NCBI GenBank assembly: GCA_964390335.1
Contig: CAYMHU010000020.1
Span: 4,937 to 68,936 of the forward strand
Reading direction: 5' to 3'
DNA length: 64,000 nt
Source of the DNA: Granulosicoccus sp964390335
Lineage (GTDB): Bacteria; Pseudomonadota; Gammaproteobacteria; Granulosicoccales; Granulosicoccaceae
In this document: piece after piece, positions 17,866 through 26,051 of the stretch
Position numbering within the stretch: the stretch's first letter is position 1
Layout: each line of letters begins with the position of its first letter
The notes under the pieces: model-generated
Seen by the model: only the letters and a program-made list of their open reading frames with translations
What the model was told of the DNA's origin: nothing
Databases searched by the model: none
Translations under genes and position numbers: made by a program

Positions 17866-18216
17866 CTAATGTTCCGTGTTGCTATCAGGCTGGTTTTCGA
17901 CCATCTGGCCAATGTAAGTGAACAACTGCTTGTGTGATTCGGGGTGATTGGTTTTCAATTCGATTGACGCTTTGGTAAATCGCTTTACCTGCTCATCGTG
18001 CTGCGCAAGATACTCTGCCAGTTTTTGTTTATCAGCTGGGGTAGGCGACAAATTGAAATTCTTTTGCTTATTATCCAGAATTTCTAAAAATGCAAAGTGC
18101 TGTTGTTTGGTTTGAAACATGGCGTTATAAGCCTGAAAGGCATCGTTGCAGACGTCGTCCAACGTGAATTCAGCGCTGGGTTCGCCGCCGCCAGAGGTTT
18201 GTTTGTTGTTGGACAT
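17866..18216 (-). CDS. Unknown 116-residue cytoplasmic protein next to moaA
   Basis: I do not recognise the family. The preferred ATG at 18216 is 8 bp after the moaA stop; a longer frame starting at 18249 would overlap moaA. The protein is hydrophilic, rich in Gln, Lys and Glu, and predicted mostly helical, with no signal or membrane segment. Tight linkage suggests translation together with moaA, but no role in cofactor synthesis can be claimed. Confidence 0.55.
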   Translation of the reverse strand: MSNNKQTSGGGEPSAEFTLDDVCNDAFQAYNAMFQTKQQHFAFLEILDNKQKNFNLSPTPADKQKLAEYLAQHDEQVKRFTKASIELKTNHPESHKQLFTYIGQMVENQPDSNTEH

Positions 18217-18223
18217 GCGCGGA

Positions 18224-19246
18224 CTATCCACCGATAAAAGACATTTCAACTTTTGGTCGAATAACAGATACCTGCGTGCGCGTTTCAGAATAACGATCTT
18301 CGCGTGTTGTCCAGATGGACTTTAGTTTCTGGTGTAGCGCTGCATTGTCGTTATTGCGCAACGTTGGTCGCAAGTCGTGACCGGAACTAGCAAACAAACA
18401 CGTGTAAATGCTACCGGTTGCGGAGAGTCGTGCGCGGGAGCAATCACCGCAAAAGGGTTCCGATACCGATGTGATAATGCCAACTTCACCGCCACCATCA
18501 GTGTATTGCCAACGCTTTGCGACTTCGCCTTTGTAGTTAGCAGTGGTTGGTTCGATGGGTAATTCAGCATTAATAATATCAGCGATTTCGCGACTGGTAA
18601 CTACCTGCGACATATCCCAGGCGTTGGTACTGCCCACGTCCATGAATTCTATGAAGCGTAAAATTTGTCCCGTGCCGTGGAAGAAGCGCGCCATGGGCAA
18701 AATGCTGTGATCGTTCAGTCCCTTCTTAACCACCATATTGACTTTGATGGAGTCGAAGCCAACCTTAGATGCGTTTTCAATGCCGTTAAGCACTTGCTGC
18801 ACACCAATACCCACATCGTTGACACGCTTAAATGTGTCATCGTCTATTGCATCTAAACTCACATTCAAACGTTGCAGCCCGGCATCCCGCAAGCTGCGGG
18901 CACGCTTACTAGTAAGCAAGGTTGCATTCGTGGTTAAGCTGACATCAGTAATGCCATCAACATTGGCAATCCACTCTATTAACTGCTCAAGATCATTACG
19001 GATTAACGGTTCACCGCCGGTTAACCGAATTTTCTTAACCCCGAAACTGGCTGCAACGGACACAACACGCACAATTTCTTCAAAGCTTAAAAGCTCGCTG
19101 CGCGGCAGGAATTTATAGTCTTTATTGAATACCGATTTCGGCATGCAATACACGCAACGAAAATTGCACCGATCGGTCACGGACACGCGTAGATCCCGTA
19201 ATGGTCGGTGCAGCTTGTCGCGAATGTTGCTTGCCTGCTGAGACAT
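18224..19246 (-). CDS. moaA: GTP 3',8-cyclase MoaA (molybdenum/tungsten cofactor)
   Basis: A radical-SAM enzyme for the first step of molybdopterin synthesis. The N-terminal cluster motif CNFRCVYC gives Cys 27, 31 and 34; the second cluster is in CGDCSRARLSATGSIYTC near 265-283. The protein ends in the conserved Gly-Gly needed for activity. The length (340) is normal. It lies 215 bp downstream of the aldehyde oxidoreductase gene set on the same strand, which fits cofactor supply to that enzyme. The other moa/moe genes are not in the window. Confidence 0.94.
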   Translation of the reverse strand: MSQQASNIRDKLHRPLRDLRVSVTDRCNFRCVYCMPKSVFNKDYKFLPRSELLSFEEIVRVVSVAASFGVKKIRLTGGEPLIRNDLEQLIEWIANVDGITDVSLTTNATLLTSKRARSLRDAGLQRLNVSLDAIDDDTFKRVNDVGIGVQQVLNGIENASKVGFDSIKVNMVVKKGLNDHSILPMARFFHGTGQILRFIEFMDVGSTNAWDMSQVVTSREIADIINAELPIEPTTANYKGEVAKRWQYTDGGGEVGIITSVSEPFCGDCSRARLSATGSIYTCLFASSGHDLRPTLRNNDNAALHQKLKSIWTTREDRYSETRTQVSVIRPKVEMSFIGG

Positions 19247-19363
19247 GGATAAACCTTAAAAAACCTATGGTTAAAGATCCTGAAATTTCAGTGCTCAATG
19301 TAACCGATGTAAGCTGAGTGGGCAATTATTCTGCATAAATTTGCGCTTGATGTAACAGCCCAA

Positions 19364-19380
19364 TGGGCCAATTTGGCCCA
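19364..19380. promoter_or_regulatory. Palindrome upstream of moaA
   Basis: TGGGCCAA and TTGGCCCA flank a single central base, giving a perfect 17-bp dyad. An overlapping smaller dyad (GCCCA-A-TGGGC, 19358-19368) could form an alternative hairpin. It lies about 120 bp ahead of moaA, in the gap after the aldehyde oxidoreductase genes. It may be an operator or a leader hairpin; the hallmark GAAA-type loops of the Moco riboswitch are not seen. Confidence 0.4.
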
Positions 19381-19461
19381 GCCAAGGCCTTGAATTCGCT
19401 AGCTATTCGTTTTCCGATGATTTGCGTGCTGACCAGTCAGACTGCTCACAGCAAACGAGCG

Positions 19462-19761
19462 CTAGCCGCCGCCACGCTGAAAGCGTAAATCGAAATGCGT
19501 TTTGAATTGCTGCTGTTGCTCGGCACTCACACCGCGGAACAAAAAACTAACTGTGGAATATGGGATTGCCATTAACGCAATGCGACGTACCTTTGGCTCA
19601 CCGATATGTATTTCTACAGAGCCATCAAACACCTCGCCATATACGGTGTTCCCTTCTACGCGGTAGGAGTGATCACCCATGGCACTAGGCAAACTGCGGA
19701 AAAAATCGGCATGCGTTAGTCCCATGTCTGCCGAGTATTCTATGTCCGGGTAATCAGCCAC
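19462..19761 (-). CDS. Unknown 99-residue protein of the aldehyde oxidoreductase cluster
   Basis: I do not recognise the family. The GTG start overlaps the end of the MoaD-like gene by 8 bp, so the two are translationally linked. The protein is soluble, with an N-terminal YPDIEYSADMGLTHADFF segment, a central beta-rich region and a C-terminus ending in three glycines. By position it is likely an accessory factor for cofactor insertion or an assembly partner of the AOR complex; this is inference from context only. Confidence 0.6.
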   Translation of the reverse strand: MADYPDIEYSADMGLTHADFFRSLPSAMGDHSYRVEGNTVYGEVFDGSVEIHIGEPKVRRIALMAIPYSTVSFLFRGVSAEQQQQFKTHFDLRFQRGGG

Positions 19762-20008
19762 CAGCTACCGGCGGCCAGATAGCCAATACATCGCCTTCTT
19801 TTAAGAGGCCTGGTGCATCGCGATCGGCATCGCATACAAAAACGCCATTAATTAACACAAGGTGCGCTAATTCACGAGGCACCTTATATTGATCAATGAT
19901 GGCGTGCAAGGTGACATCTTCTTCGACGTCGATTTGCGCAACATTACGCACCGCATTGGATGGCAACAAGTCACCCAAGGTTGCATAGAGTTTAAACGTG
20001 ATACGCAT
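19754..20008 (-). CDS. MoaD/ThiS-family sulfur carrier protein
   Basis: An 84-residue ubiquitin-like protein ending in the diagnostic Gly-Gly (PPVAGG), which is adenylated and thiocarboxylated in sulfur transfer to molybdopterin. The hydrophobic beta-grasp pattern is visible in RITFKLYATLGDLLP, HLVLINGVFV and DVLAIWPPV. It lies 33 bp after the FAD subunit gene. Its placement suggests a dedicated carrier for the pterin cofactor of the adjacent aldehyde oxidoreductase. Confidence 0.88.
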   Translation of the reverse strand: MRITFKLYATLGDLLPSNAVRNVAQIDVEEDVTLHAIIDQYKVPRELAHLVLINGVFVCDADRDAPGLLKEGDVLAIWPPVAGG

Positions 20009-20041
20009 GATTACGATGAACGTCCGAAACGACTAAACAGT

Positions 20042-21307
20042 TTAAGCGGACGTGGCGACGTGCTGTCCCTGCGCTCCGGCCAGGTATGCCTCGGGTAAGC
20101 GGGTTGGATTCGCCATGAGTTTGTCTTTCCATTCCCCCAAATGCGTCTCCGTTTGAATTAGACCACGCATCACACCTACGTGCTGAGTCATACCCAAACT
20201 GCTGGCGCCGACTAACACGTCGTCTTTAAACTGCAAATTCAGGTATTGGAAATTATCTGTATCCATAAACTCTGATTCTTCACCACCATCAACGCCCATC
20301 CACATACCAAACGACGTTGAAATTAATCCAACCGTATCGAGCACGTTCATATTGACGTTACCAGCGTGCGGTGTGATATGACCTTTAACCATGCTAATAG
20401 CGGCTACTTTCCCATGCTCTACCGCAGTGGGTTGAATCGCTTGCACGTAGTAGTCGCCTGTAGAGAAATCTTTGCCCTGAGCAACATCACCTGCTGCATA
20501 CACATCGGGAATATTGGTTTGTAGGAAATCATCGACCACGATACCCATATCAACGTTAATACCGCTACCATCTAAAAAGCCGGTATTACTGCGAACACCT
20601 GTGGCACAGATAACCAAATCGGCGCTGAGCTGCTGACCGTTGTCTGTTGTAACGGCAAGTTTGTTGCCATTGGCTTCATCGATGCGATCAACTTTGGTTG
20701 ATGTTAAAACATTGATGCCTTTACTCACACACCAGTCTTTGATCATGGTACCCATGGCTTGGTTGGTCATGCGCGACACCATGCGATCTTCCATTTCGAT
20801 AACCGTCAGGTTCACTTTGCGCGCGGCCAAGGCTTCAAGAATAATACAGCCGATAAAACCGGCACCCATCAAGATAACATCGGACCCTTCGCTGGCTTTA
20901 TCAATAATTTTATGCGCATCAGCCAGTGACCAACAATTGTGTACCGCATCTAAATCAATTCCGGGAATGGGTGGTTTAACGGCGGTTGCACCGGTTGCAA
21001 TCAGAAGTTTGTCGTAGGCAATTTTATCTACACCAACCAACTTGACTTCTTTGGCTTCCGTATCAACGCTACTCGCCCGGGCGTGACGCACAGTGATACC
21101 CAGGTTGTCAAAATGCCCGGCGTTTTTGCGCAGATAGGTTCCGTCTTGTGCGATGTTACCCACCAACAGATAAGGAATGGCCATTCGCGAATACGGAGGC
21201 GCTGCTTCCGCCGCAAGCATTGTAACCTCGCTACTCGCATCCAGTTTTTTAATATGCTCGGCAGCTGACACAGCTGCCGGGCCAGCGCCGATGATGACGT
21301 GGTGCAT
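20042..21307 (-). CDS. FAD-dependent NAD(P)H oxidoreductase subunit (AorC-like)
   Basis: A two-dinucleotide-fold flavoprotein of 421 residues, related to the NAD(P)H-reductase domains of nitrite and ferredoxin reductases. FAD binding is shown by VIIGAGPAAVSAA at 4-16 and the VYAAGDVA motif near 290. The NAD(P) site is ILMGAGFIG near 145. It follows the AOR subunit by 20 bp. In the Aromatoleum aromaticum enzyme, a similar third subunit lets the complex use NAD+; the same role is inferred here. Confidence 0.85.
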   Translation of the reverse strand: MHHVIIGAGPAAVSAAEHIKKLDASSEVTMLAAEAAPPYSRMAIPYLLVGNIAQDGTYLRKNAGHFDNLGITVRHARASSVDTEAKEVKLVGVDKIAYDKLLIATGATAVKPPIPGIDLDAVHNCWSLADAHKIIDKASEGSDVILMGAGFIGCIILEALAARKVNLTVIEMEDRMVSRMTNQAMGTMIKDWCVSKGINVLTSTKVDRIDEANGNKLAVTTDNGQQLSADLVICATGVRSNTGFLDGSGINVDMGIVVDDFLQTNIPDVYAAGDVAQGKDFSTGDYYVQAIQPTAVEHGKVAAISMVKGHITPHAGNVNMNVLDTVGLISTSFGMWMGVDGGEESEFMDTDNFQYLNLQFKDDVLVGASSLGMTQHVGVMRGLIQTETHLGEWKDKLMANPTRLPEAYLAGAQGQHVATSA

Positions 21308-21327
21308 GTTTATCTAACCGTTTTTTA

Positions 21328-23184
21328 TTAACCGGGTAGCCCCAGTCGTTGATGAGTTTCTGCAGACACACTACCGTCTGCATTCCAACCACGTGCTGCG
21401 TAATACTCGGGCAACATTTTATCCAGCTCGTTGACCTTACCAGCAGCTGGCCCAACGTTGGCTTGTTCACCGGTTAAACGTGCTGGCAATGTATCGTCAG
21501 CACCGGTAACACCCGCTTTCGCGTTGTACTCACGCTCCATATTCCAAATACGTTCGCCAACTTCAACCATACGCTCTGGTGACCAGTCACCTTCGCACGC
21601 GGCATCCACTTGCGGTGCGATATCGTCCATGGTCCAAGCGAACGTGGTGAACACGCACAGCCCAGCAGAATCCACTGCGGCCGTTGCATCCTGAAACGCT
21701 TTAACCAATCCTGCTTTACCGTCCGGAACCAATGGATCGGTTTTTTCTGGAATACCCAAAATTTCAGACGCTATGGTGTAACCGCGTAAGTGACACGCGC
21801 CGCGATTCGATGTGGCATACGCCAAACCGATACCTTGAATACCGCGTGGATCGTAGGCTGGAAATTCCTGGCCTTTAACGGTCATAGATAGTTCGGGACG
21901 GCCGTATTTTTCGCATAGACGTTTGGAACCCATAGCCAGCTCACGTCCAAAGCCTTCGCCTTTAGCGGTGACTTCCGCCGCCCAACACAATGCTTCGGCA
22001 GAACCAAATTTCAATTCCATACCGTCGGTTTGTGCTGTAGTAATAGCGCCTGCCTCAAACAGCTCCATGGCGGCAGCCAATGTTGAACCGAATGAAATAG
22101 GATCCATGCCGTCTTCGTTACACAGGAAGTTGGCATAGGTTAAGGCGTCAATATCATCAACACCGGTATCAGGACCCAATGCCCACGCCGCTTCATATTC
22201 AAGACCACCACTGTTAATCCAGTACTCGGGCTTATCTTTAACAGAGAAGTGAGTTCGATCAATTGTTGAAATTCGACCGCAGGCAATGGTACACGAATAA
22301 CATGCGCCATTAGTGGTTAAGTTTGGCTTGCCATCTGACTTACGGGGCTCGGCCATCGCTTCAGCAGAAACGTTAGCGGCACCTTCAAATTGCACCTCAC
22401 GCATGTTGCGCGTTGGCAACGCACCCACTTCGTTTATCACGTTCATTAGCACTTGCGTGCCGTAGGCTGGTAAGCCCTGGCCTGTAACCGCGTTTTCGGC
22501 CAAGACTTGCTTACCGGCTTTGGTTGCATCCATAAACTTAGCAGGATCTTCCACCGTGCCCAAACCTAATGTACCGCGCACAATAACGGCTTTCAGGTTT
22601 TTAGAAGCCATAACAGTTCCAACGCCACTTCGACCGGCAGCGCGGTGTAAGTCATTTACAACAGCAGCATACAAGCAGCCTTGCTCAGCACTACGCCCAA
22701 TTACCGCTATACGTGACTGCGGGTCCGGGTGTTTTGCGCGTAGCATTTTGTCAGCTTCCCAGCACGACTTGCCCCATAGATCATCCGCGGGCAGCAGCTT
22801 GGCTTTTTCGTTTTCAATACTTAAATACATTGGGCGTGCAGCTCGGCCTTCGAAGATGATCATGTCCCAACCGGCGAACTTAAGCTCTGCGCCAAAGTAG
22901 CCACCAGAGTTAGAACAAGCGATGGCATTGGTTAGTGGGCTCTTGCAAATAACCGAGTACCGACCACCTGTTGATGCTGATGTTCCTGTTAACGGGCCGG
23001 TTGCCATAATCATTTTGTTATCAGGGCCCAGTGGATCGCATGCAGGATCCGTTTCCTCAACGATATAGCGTGTAGCTAATCCCCGCTGACCCAGATAATC
23101 GTTAGCCCATTGCATATTCAATGGCTCTTCAGTTACAGCGCCACTGGAGAGATTGACGCGTAATATTTTGCGTGTCCAAGACAT
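21328..23184 (-). CDS. Aldehyde:ferredoxin oxidoreductase, tungsten/molybdopterin subunit
   Basis: A 618-residue AOR-family enzyme that oxidises aldehydes to acids using a bis-pterin tungsten (or molybdenum) centre and one [4Fe-4S] cluster. Visible are the N-terminal RKILRVNLSSG and GGRYSVICKSPLTNAIACSN segments (AOR N-domain), the cluster motif CYSCTIAC near 297 and the later cysteine in SAGLCVF near 500. An AAGGAGA ribosome site sets the ATG. It sits between the ferredoxin and FAD genes, an order matching bacterial AorA-AorB-AorC complexes. The aldehyde substrate is unknown. Confidence 0.92.
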   Translation of the reverse strand: MSWTRKILRVNLSSGAVTEEPLNMQWANDYLGQRGLATRYIVEETDPACDPLGPDNKMIMATGPLTGTSASTGGRYSVICKSPLTNAIACSNSGGYFGAELKFAGWDMIIFEGRAARPMYLSIENEKAKLLPADDLWGKSCWEADKMLRAKHPDPQSRIAVIGRSAEQGCLYAAVVNDLHRAAGRSGVGTVMASKNLKAVIVRGTLGLGTVEDPAKFMDATKAGKQVLAENAVTGQGLPAYGTQVLMNVINEVGALPTRNMREVQFEGAANVSAEAMAEPRKSDGKPNLTTNGACYSCTIACGRISTIDRTHFSVKDKPEYWINSGGLEYEAAWALGPDTGVDDIDALTYANFLCNEDGMDPISFGSTLAAAMELFEAGAITTAQTDGMELKFGSAEALCWAAEVTAKGEGFGRELAMGSKRLCEKYGRPELSMTVKGQEFPAYDPRGIQGIGLAYATSNRGACHLRGYTIASEILGIPEKTDPLVPDGKAGLVKAFQDATAAVDSAGLCVFTTFAWTMDDIAPQVDAACEGDWSPERMVEVGERIWNMEREYNAKAGVTGADDTLPARLTGEQANVGPAAGKVNELDKMLPEYYAARGWNADGSVSAETHQRLGLPG

Positions 23185-23194
23185 AATGTTCTCC

Positions 23195-23668
23195 TTATGT
23201 GTTAGTGGCGTTGTCGGTTTTTAATGCCCAAGCGCGCATTTTGTCGAGACCCGTTGCATTGGCATCAACATAAGTAATAGCTTGGGTGGGGCATGCATCG
23301 ACACACTTAGGGTCGCCGCCACATAAATCACATTTAATGACCTTGCCTGTGGAGGTGTTGTAGTTAACCGTGCCAAACGGACAGGCTATTGTGCAAACTT
23401 TACAACCAACGCACACATCGTCGAGCACATCTTTAGAACCGGTTTCAGCATTAATTACAATGGCATCGACCGGACACGCGTGCATACACCAAGCTTCATC
23501 GCATTGAGTGCAGGTGTATGGTACGAATCGTCCTTCATCGTGGAAGTTAAACACCTTGATACGCGATTTAGCCGGATTGAAAATACCTTCGTTTTCTAAC
23601 GAACAGGCCGACTCACATTGCAGACATCCAGTACATTTGCCCGGATCGATATGCAGAGATTTTTGCAC
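23195..23668 (-). CDS. Four-cluster ferredoxin subunit of the AOR complex (AorA-like)
   Basis: An electron-transfer protein with 16 cysteines in four groups: CTGCLQCESAC, CTQCDEAWCMHAC, CVGCKVCTIAC and CDLCGGDPKCVDAC, enough for four [4Fe-4S] clusters. I prefer the GTG at 23668 because a strong GGAGGAG ribosome site lies just before it. A longer frame from ATG 23710 would place that site inside the coding region. It is 10 bp ahead of the AOR gene and the first gene of the operon. Confidence 0.88.
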   Translation of the reverse strand: MQKSLHIDPGKCTGCLQCESACSLENEGIFNPAKSRIKVFNFHDEGRFVPYTCTQCDEAWCMHACPVDAIVINAETGSKDVLDDVCVGCKVCTIACPFGTVNYNTSTGKVIKCDLCGGDPKCVDACPTQAITYVDANATGLDKMRAWALKTDNATNT

Positions 23669-23710
23669 GATGCTCCTCCAATTATTTTGATTCCACGCTA
23701 CTAGGCTCAA

Positions 23711-24396
23711 TGCTGACTAAGCAGCTAGACTGATGCATGGTTATTAGTAAATTCAATAACTTAGGGTTTGTTCAACTTCAACAGCCGTACAATTTCTAAG
23801 GTTTACTTCACCACTTTATGAGGATTTTCTGCCTAATGCAATACGTTTCTGGGTGAGTTTTTCCGCGTCTGTTCGGTTTTGGCAAGTAAGCCAAGAGTAT
23901 GGCGATATACATGAATTGGATTCACAAAATTATGACGCTCGCCGTTCAAGATACAGAATTAAGTCAACGAGAATCTAATTCTGGAAATACGGAGGCCGTA
24001 ATGCAGCTCAGAAAGCTGATACCGATTAGCGATACAGATAAACGGCTCCGGCACCAAATTATGAATTATCACCACCAATACCGGTGGCATTGCTGGCTTC
24101 TCAATCGCTTGCAAATATTGTAACGATCAAATTACCGCTTTGGTCTTCGTACTACTTTCTTCTTACTTTATAAATTTTTTTCTATTTTCGGTTGAACCAA
24201 CGTTCGCCGGAATACCATGCAAGGATTGTTTGACAACCCTTAACCGGGTAACGTAACACAGGCTACCTTCTTCTCAACCACACAAACATTGATGAAGAAG
24301 GTAGCCAGCAGCATTCATTAAGAGTTCTTGCGACGGTCTAGTGAACTAGCGTGCAGAAAGTTGGTCGATAATATTAGACATCAACTTGGATACACT
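23711..24396. other. Long intergenic region between the AOR operon and htrA-like gene
   Basis: This stretch must hold the promoters of the divergent AOR operon and protease gene. A 74-codon frame at 23899-24123 has no recognisable product. The main visible element is the 13-bp inverted repeat at 24261-24306. A TTGACA box at 24230-24235 could be a -35 element for the protease, but its partner is weak. Confidence 0.5.
24261..24306. promoter_or_regulatory. 13-bp perfect inverted repeat upstream of the HtrA gene
   Basis: GGCTACCTTCTTC at 24261-24273 and its exact reverse complement at 24294-24306 are separated by 20 bases. The purine/pyrimidine strand bias of the arms is marked. It lies about 90 bp ahead of the protease ATG and has no following T-run, so an mRNA leader hairpin or a widely spaced operator is more likely than a terminator. 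Confidence 0.5.
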
Positions 24397-25431
24397 ATGT
24401 TTAGTCGACAAGCATTAGCATTAATCTTGCTCCTGCTTAGCAGCCTTTCGACAGCAGCTGATAAGCCGGACTATGCCGTTCTTTATGAGCAAAATTTACC
24501 GAGTGTCGTTACTATCAATACGGTTGCTTTTGATCCGATAACGGGTGCTTCTCAAGGCGGCCAAGGCTCAGGCATTTTAGTTGAGAACAATCAAATACTC
24601 ACAGCGGCCCATGTAATTGATGATGCCACAACCATCGCAGTTAAATTTCATGATGGCGAAACAATTCTTGCAACCGTTTTATCGTCGATCGACAATAGCG
24701 ATGTTGCGCTGCTTAAACTAGCTCATGCTCCACGCAACGCAAAAGAGGCAACGCTTGCAAATTCAGATGATACTAAAATCGGTGAACCTGTTTTTATCAT
24801 TGGCGCACCTTTCGGAATTTCTCAAACGCTAAGTATAGGACACTTATCTGGTCGAATGCAGCGTGGCCTGATGGCTGGGGGCACACCAATTGAATTCCTT
24901 CAGACCGATACTGCAATCAACACGGGTAACTCGGGCGGCCCGATGTTTAATCAACATGGCGAAGTCATCGGTATTGTCAGTTTTATCCTAAGCAAAAGCG
25001 GTGGGTTTGATGGTATTGGGTTTGCCTCCTCCAGCAACACTGCTAAAGAAGCTTTATTTAATAGCTCAGGCTTGTTAGCGGGCTTCGAAGGAGTGTTTTT
25101 AAATGCTGACATGGCTGCAGCGCTTAATATTCCAGAATCAGGCATATTGATACAACGCGTTGTTGCAGGGTCAATCGCAGAACGAGCAGGATTACGGGCA
25201 GGGCGTATTCCTGCTCAAATTGCTGGCCATTCTCTTAAATTGGGTGGCGATACCATCTTGGCTATAAACGATCTGATCTGTGCTACCCCACATGATGTAG
25301 CGACTCTACGCCAACAAACCGAAAGCTTCGACCAAGGGCAGCCATATTCTATTCGAGTATTTCGTGAGGGCAAAATAGAAGTTTTGTATACCGAGGTTGC
25401 TGAAAGACAGTTGCCAACAATAAGTGACTGA
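24397..25431 (+). CDS. HtrA/Deg-family periplasmic serine protease
   Basis: A trypsin-fold protease with one C-terminal PDZ domain. The ATG at 24397 is preferred because it begins directly with a signal peptide (RQALALILLLLSSLSTAA); an upstream TTG would bury it. The catalytic triad is visible: His in LTAAHVID, Asp in DNSDVALLKL and Ser in NTGNSGGPMF. A single PDZ domain (about residues 235-335) and 344-residue length are closest to DegS-like proteins, but the signal looks cleavable. It probably acts in envelope quality control. Confidence 0.88.
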   Translation: MFSRQALALILLLLSSLSTAADKPDYAVLYEQNLPSVVTINTVAFDPITGASQGGQGSGILVENNQILTAAHVIDDATTIAVKFHDGETILATVLSSIDNSDVALLKLAHAPRNAKEATLANSDDTKIGEPVFIIGAPFGISQTLSIGHLSGRMQRGLMAGGTPIEFLQTDTAINTGNSGGPMFNQHGEVIGIVSFILSKSGGFDGIGFASSSNTAKEALFNSSGLLAGFEGVFLNADMAAALNIPESGILIQRVVAGSIAERAGLRAGRIPAQIAGHSLKLGGDTILAINDLICATPHDVATLRQQTESFDQGQPYSIRVFREGKIEVLYTEVAERQLPTISD

Positions 25432-25507
25432 ATGCGGATTACACTGTACTACGCTGGTATCTGTGACCTACTAAAAGATTAAGATTCGAGTTAGCCCGAC
25501 ATGCATC

Positions 25508-26047
25508 TCACGTATTTAATACATACTCCCGCCGTGTATCAGGATGCAACAGAAGCTGTCTGCATTCCGATACCGAAAATTGAGCGATACCCTTAAACCT
25601 TATAACACTAGCGCCTTGGTTTAATTTTGAGAGTTTGGTCGATTCAGCTTCTGTATCAACATAACGATTTTCTGAATCAGTCACCTGAACTCTATACAAC
25701 GGCGCTTTGATCAGGCTTAATTTATTTTGTTCCACTAATGGGTGGTAGTAGCGGTTGAAAAACGACATCAGCAACGCGCTGGCATGCCTGCCGTCAATGT
25801 CCGGGTCGCACAAGATAAGGATTTTGGAAAAACCCACTGTTTCAGCTTCGCTTAGGTCTCCAGGGGCGCAACCGAGCACGTTGATCAGTTGCTGGCAAGT
25901 GTCGTTTTGTAAAACGGATGCTAATGACGCAGAGTCACTATTAATTAACTTTCCCTGCAGTGCGTGAACCTGCTGGTTGGCTTTATCCAACGATCGGCGT
26001 AGGTTGTTTGCTGCGGCAACCCCTTCAACAATGAATAGTTCTTTCAC
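25508..26047 (-). CDS. Free-standing GyrB/ParE-type TOPRIM protein
   Basis: The 179 residues correspond only to the TOPRIM domain and tail of a type IIA topoisomerase B subunit. The catalytic Glu is in ELFIVEG (E8), and the metal-binding DPDIDG and following helix SALLMSFFNRYYHPLVEQ match GyrB, as does the C-terminal RFKGIAQFSVSECRQLLLHPDTRR. The ATPase and transducer domains are absent. The GTG start is 4 bp after the polA stop, so it is read with polA. It could be a degraded gyrase remnant or a domain with its own role; its intact frame and key residues favour the second. Confidence 0.75.
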   Translation of the reverse strand: MKELFIVEGVAAANNLRRSLDKANQQVHALQGKLINSDSASLASVLQNDTCQQLINVLGCAPGDLSEAETVGFSKILILCDPDIDGRHASALLMSFFNRYYHPLVEQNKLSLIKAPLYRVQVTDSENRYVDTEAESTKLSKLNQGASVIRFKGIAQFSVSECRQLLLHPDTRREYVLNT

Positions 26048-26051
26048 CTAA

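Noticed and set aside
19247..19461. Molybdenum/tungsten cofactor riboswitch ahead of moaA
   Set aside because: The region has hairpins but I could not find the conserved loops of the Moco motif; recorded only as a palindrome.
23899..24123. A 74-codon open frame in the AOR/htrA intergenic region
   Set aside because: No ribosome site, no family resemblance and composition like non-coding DNA.
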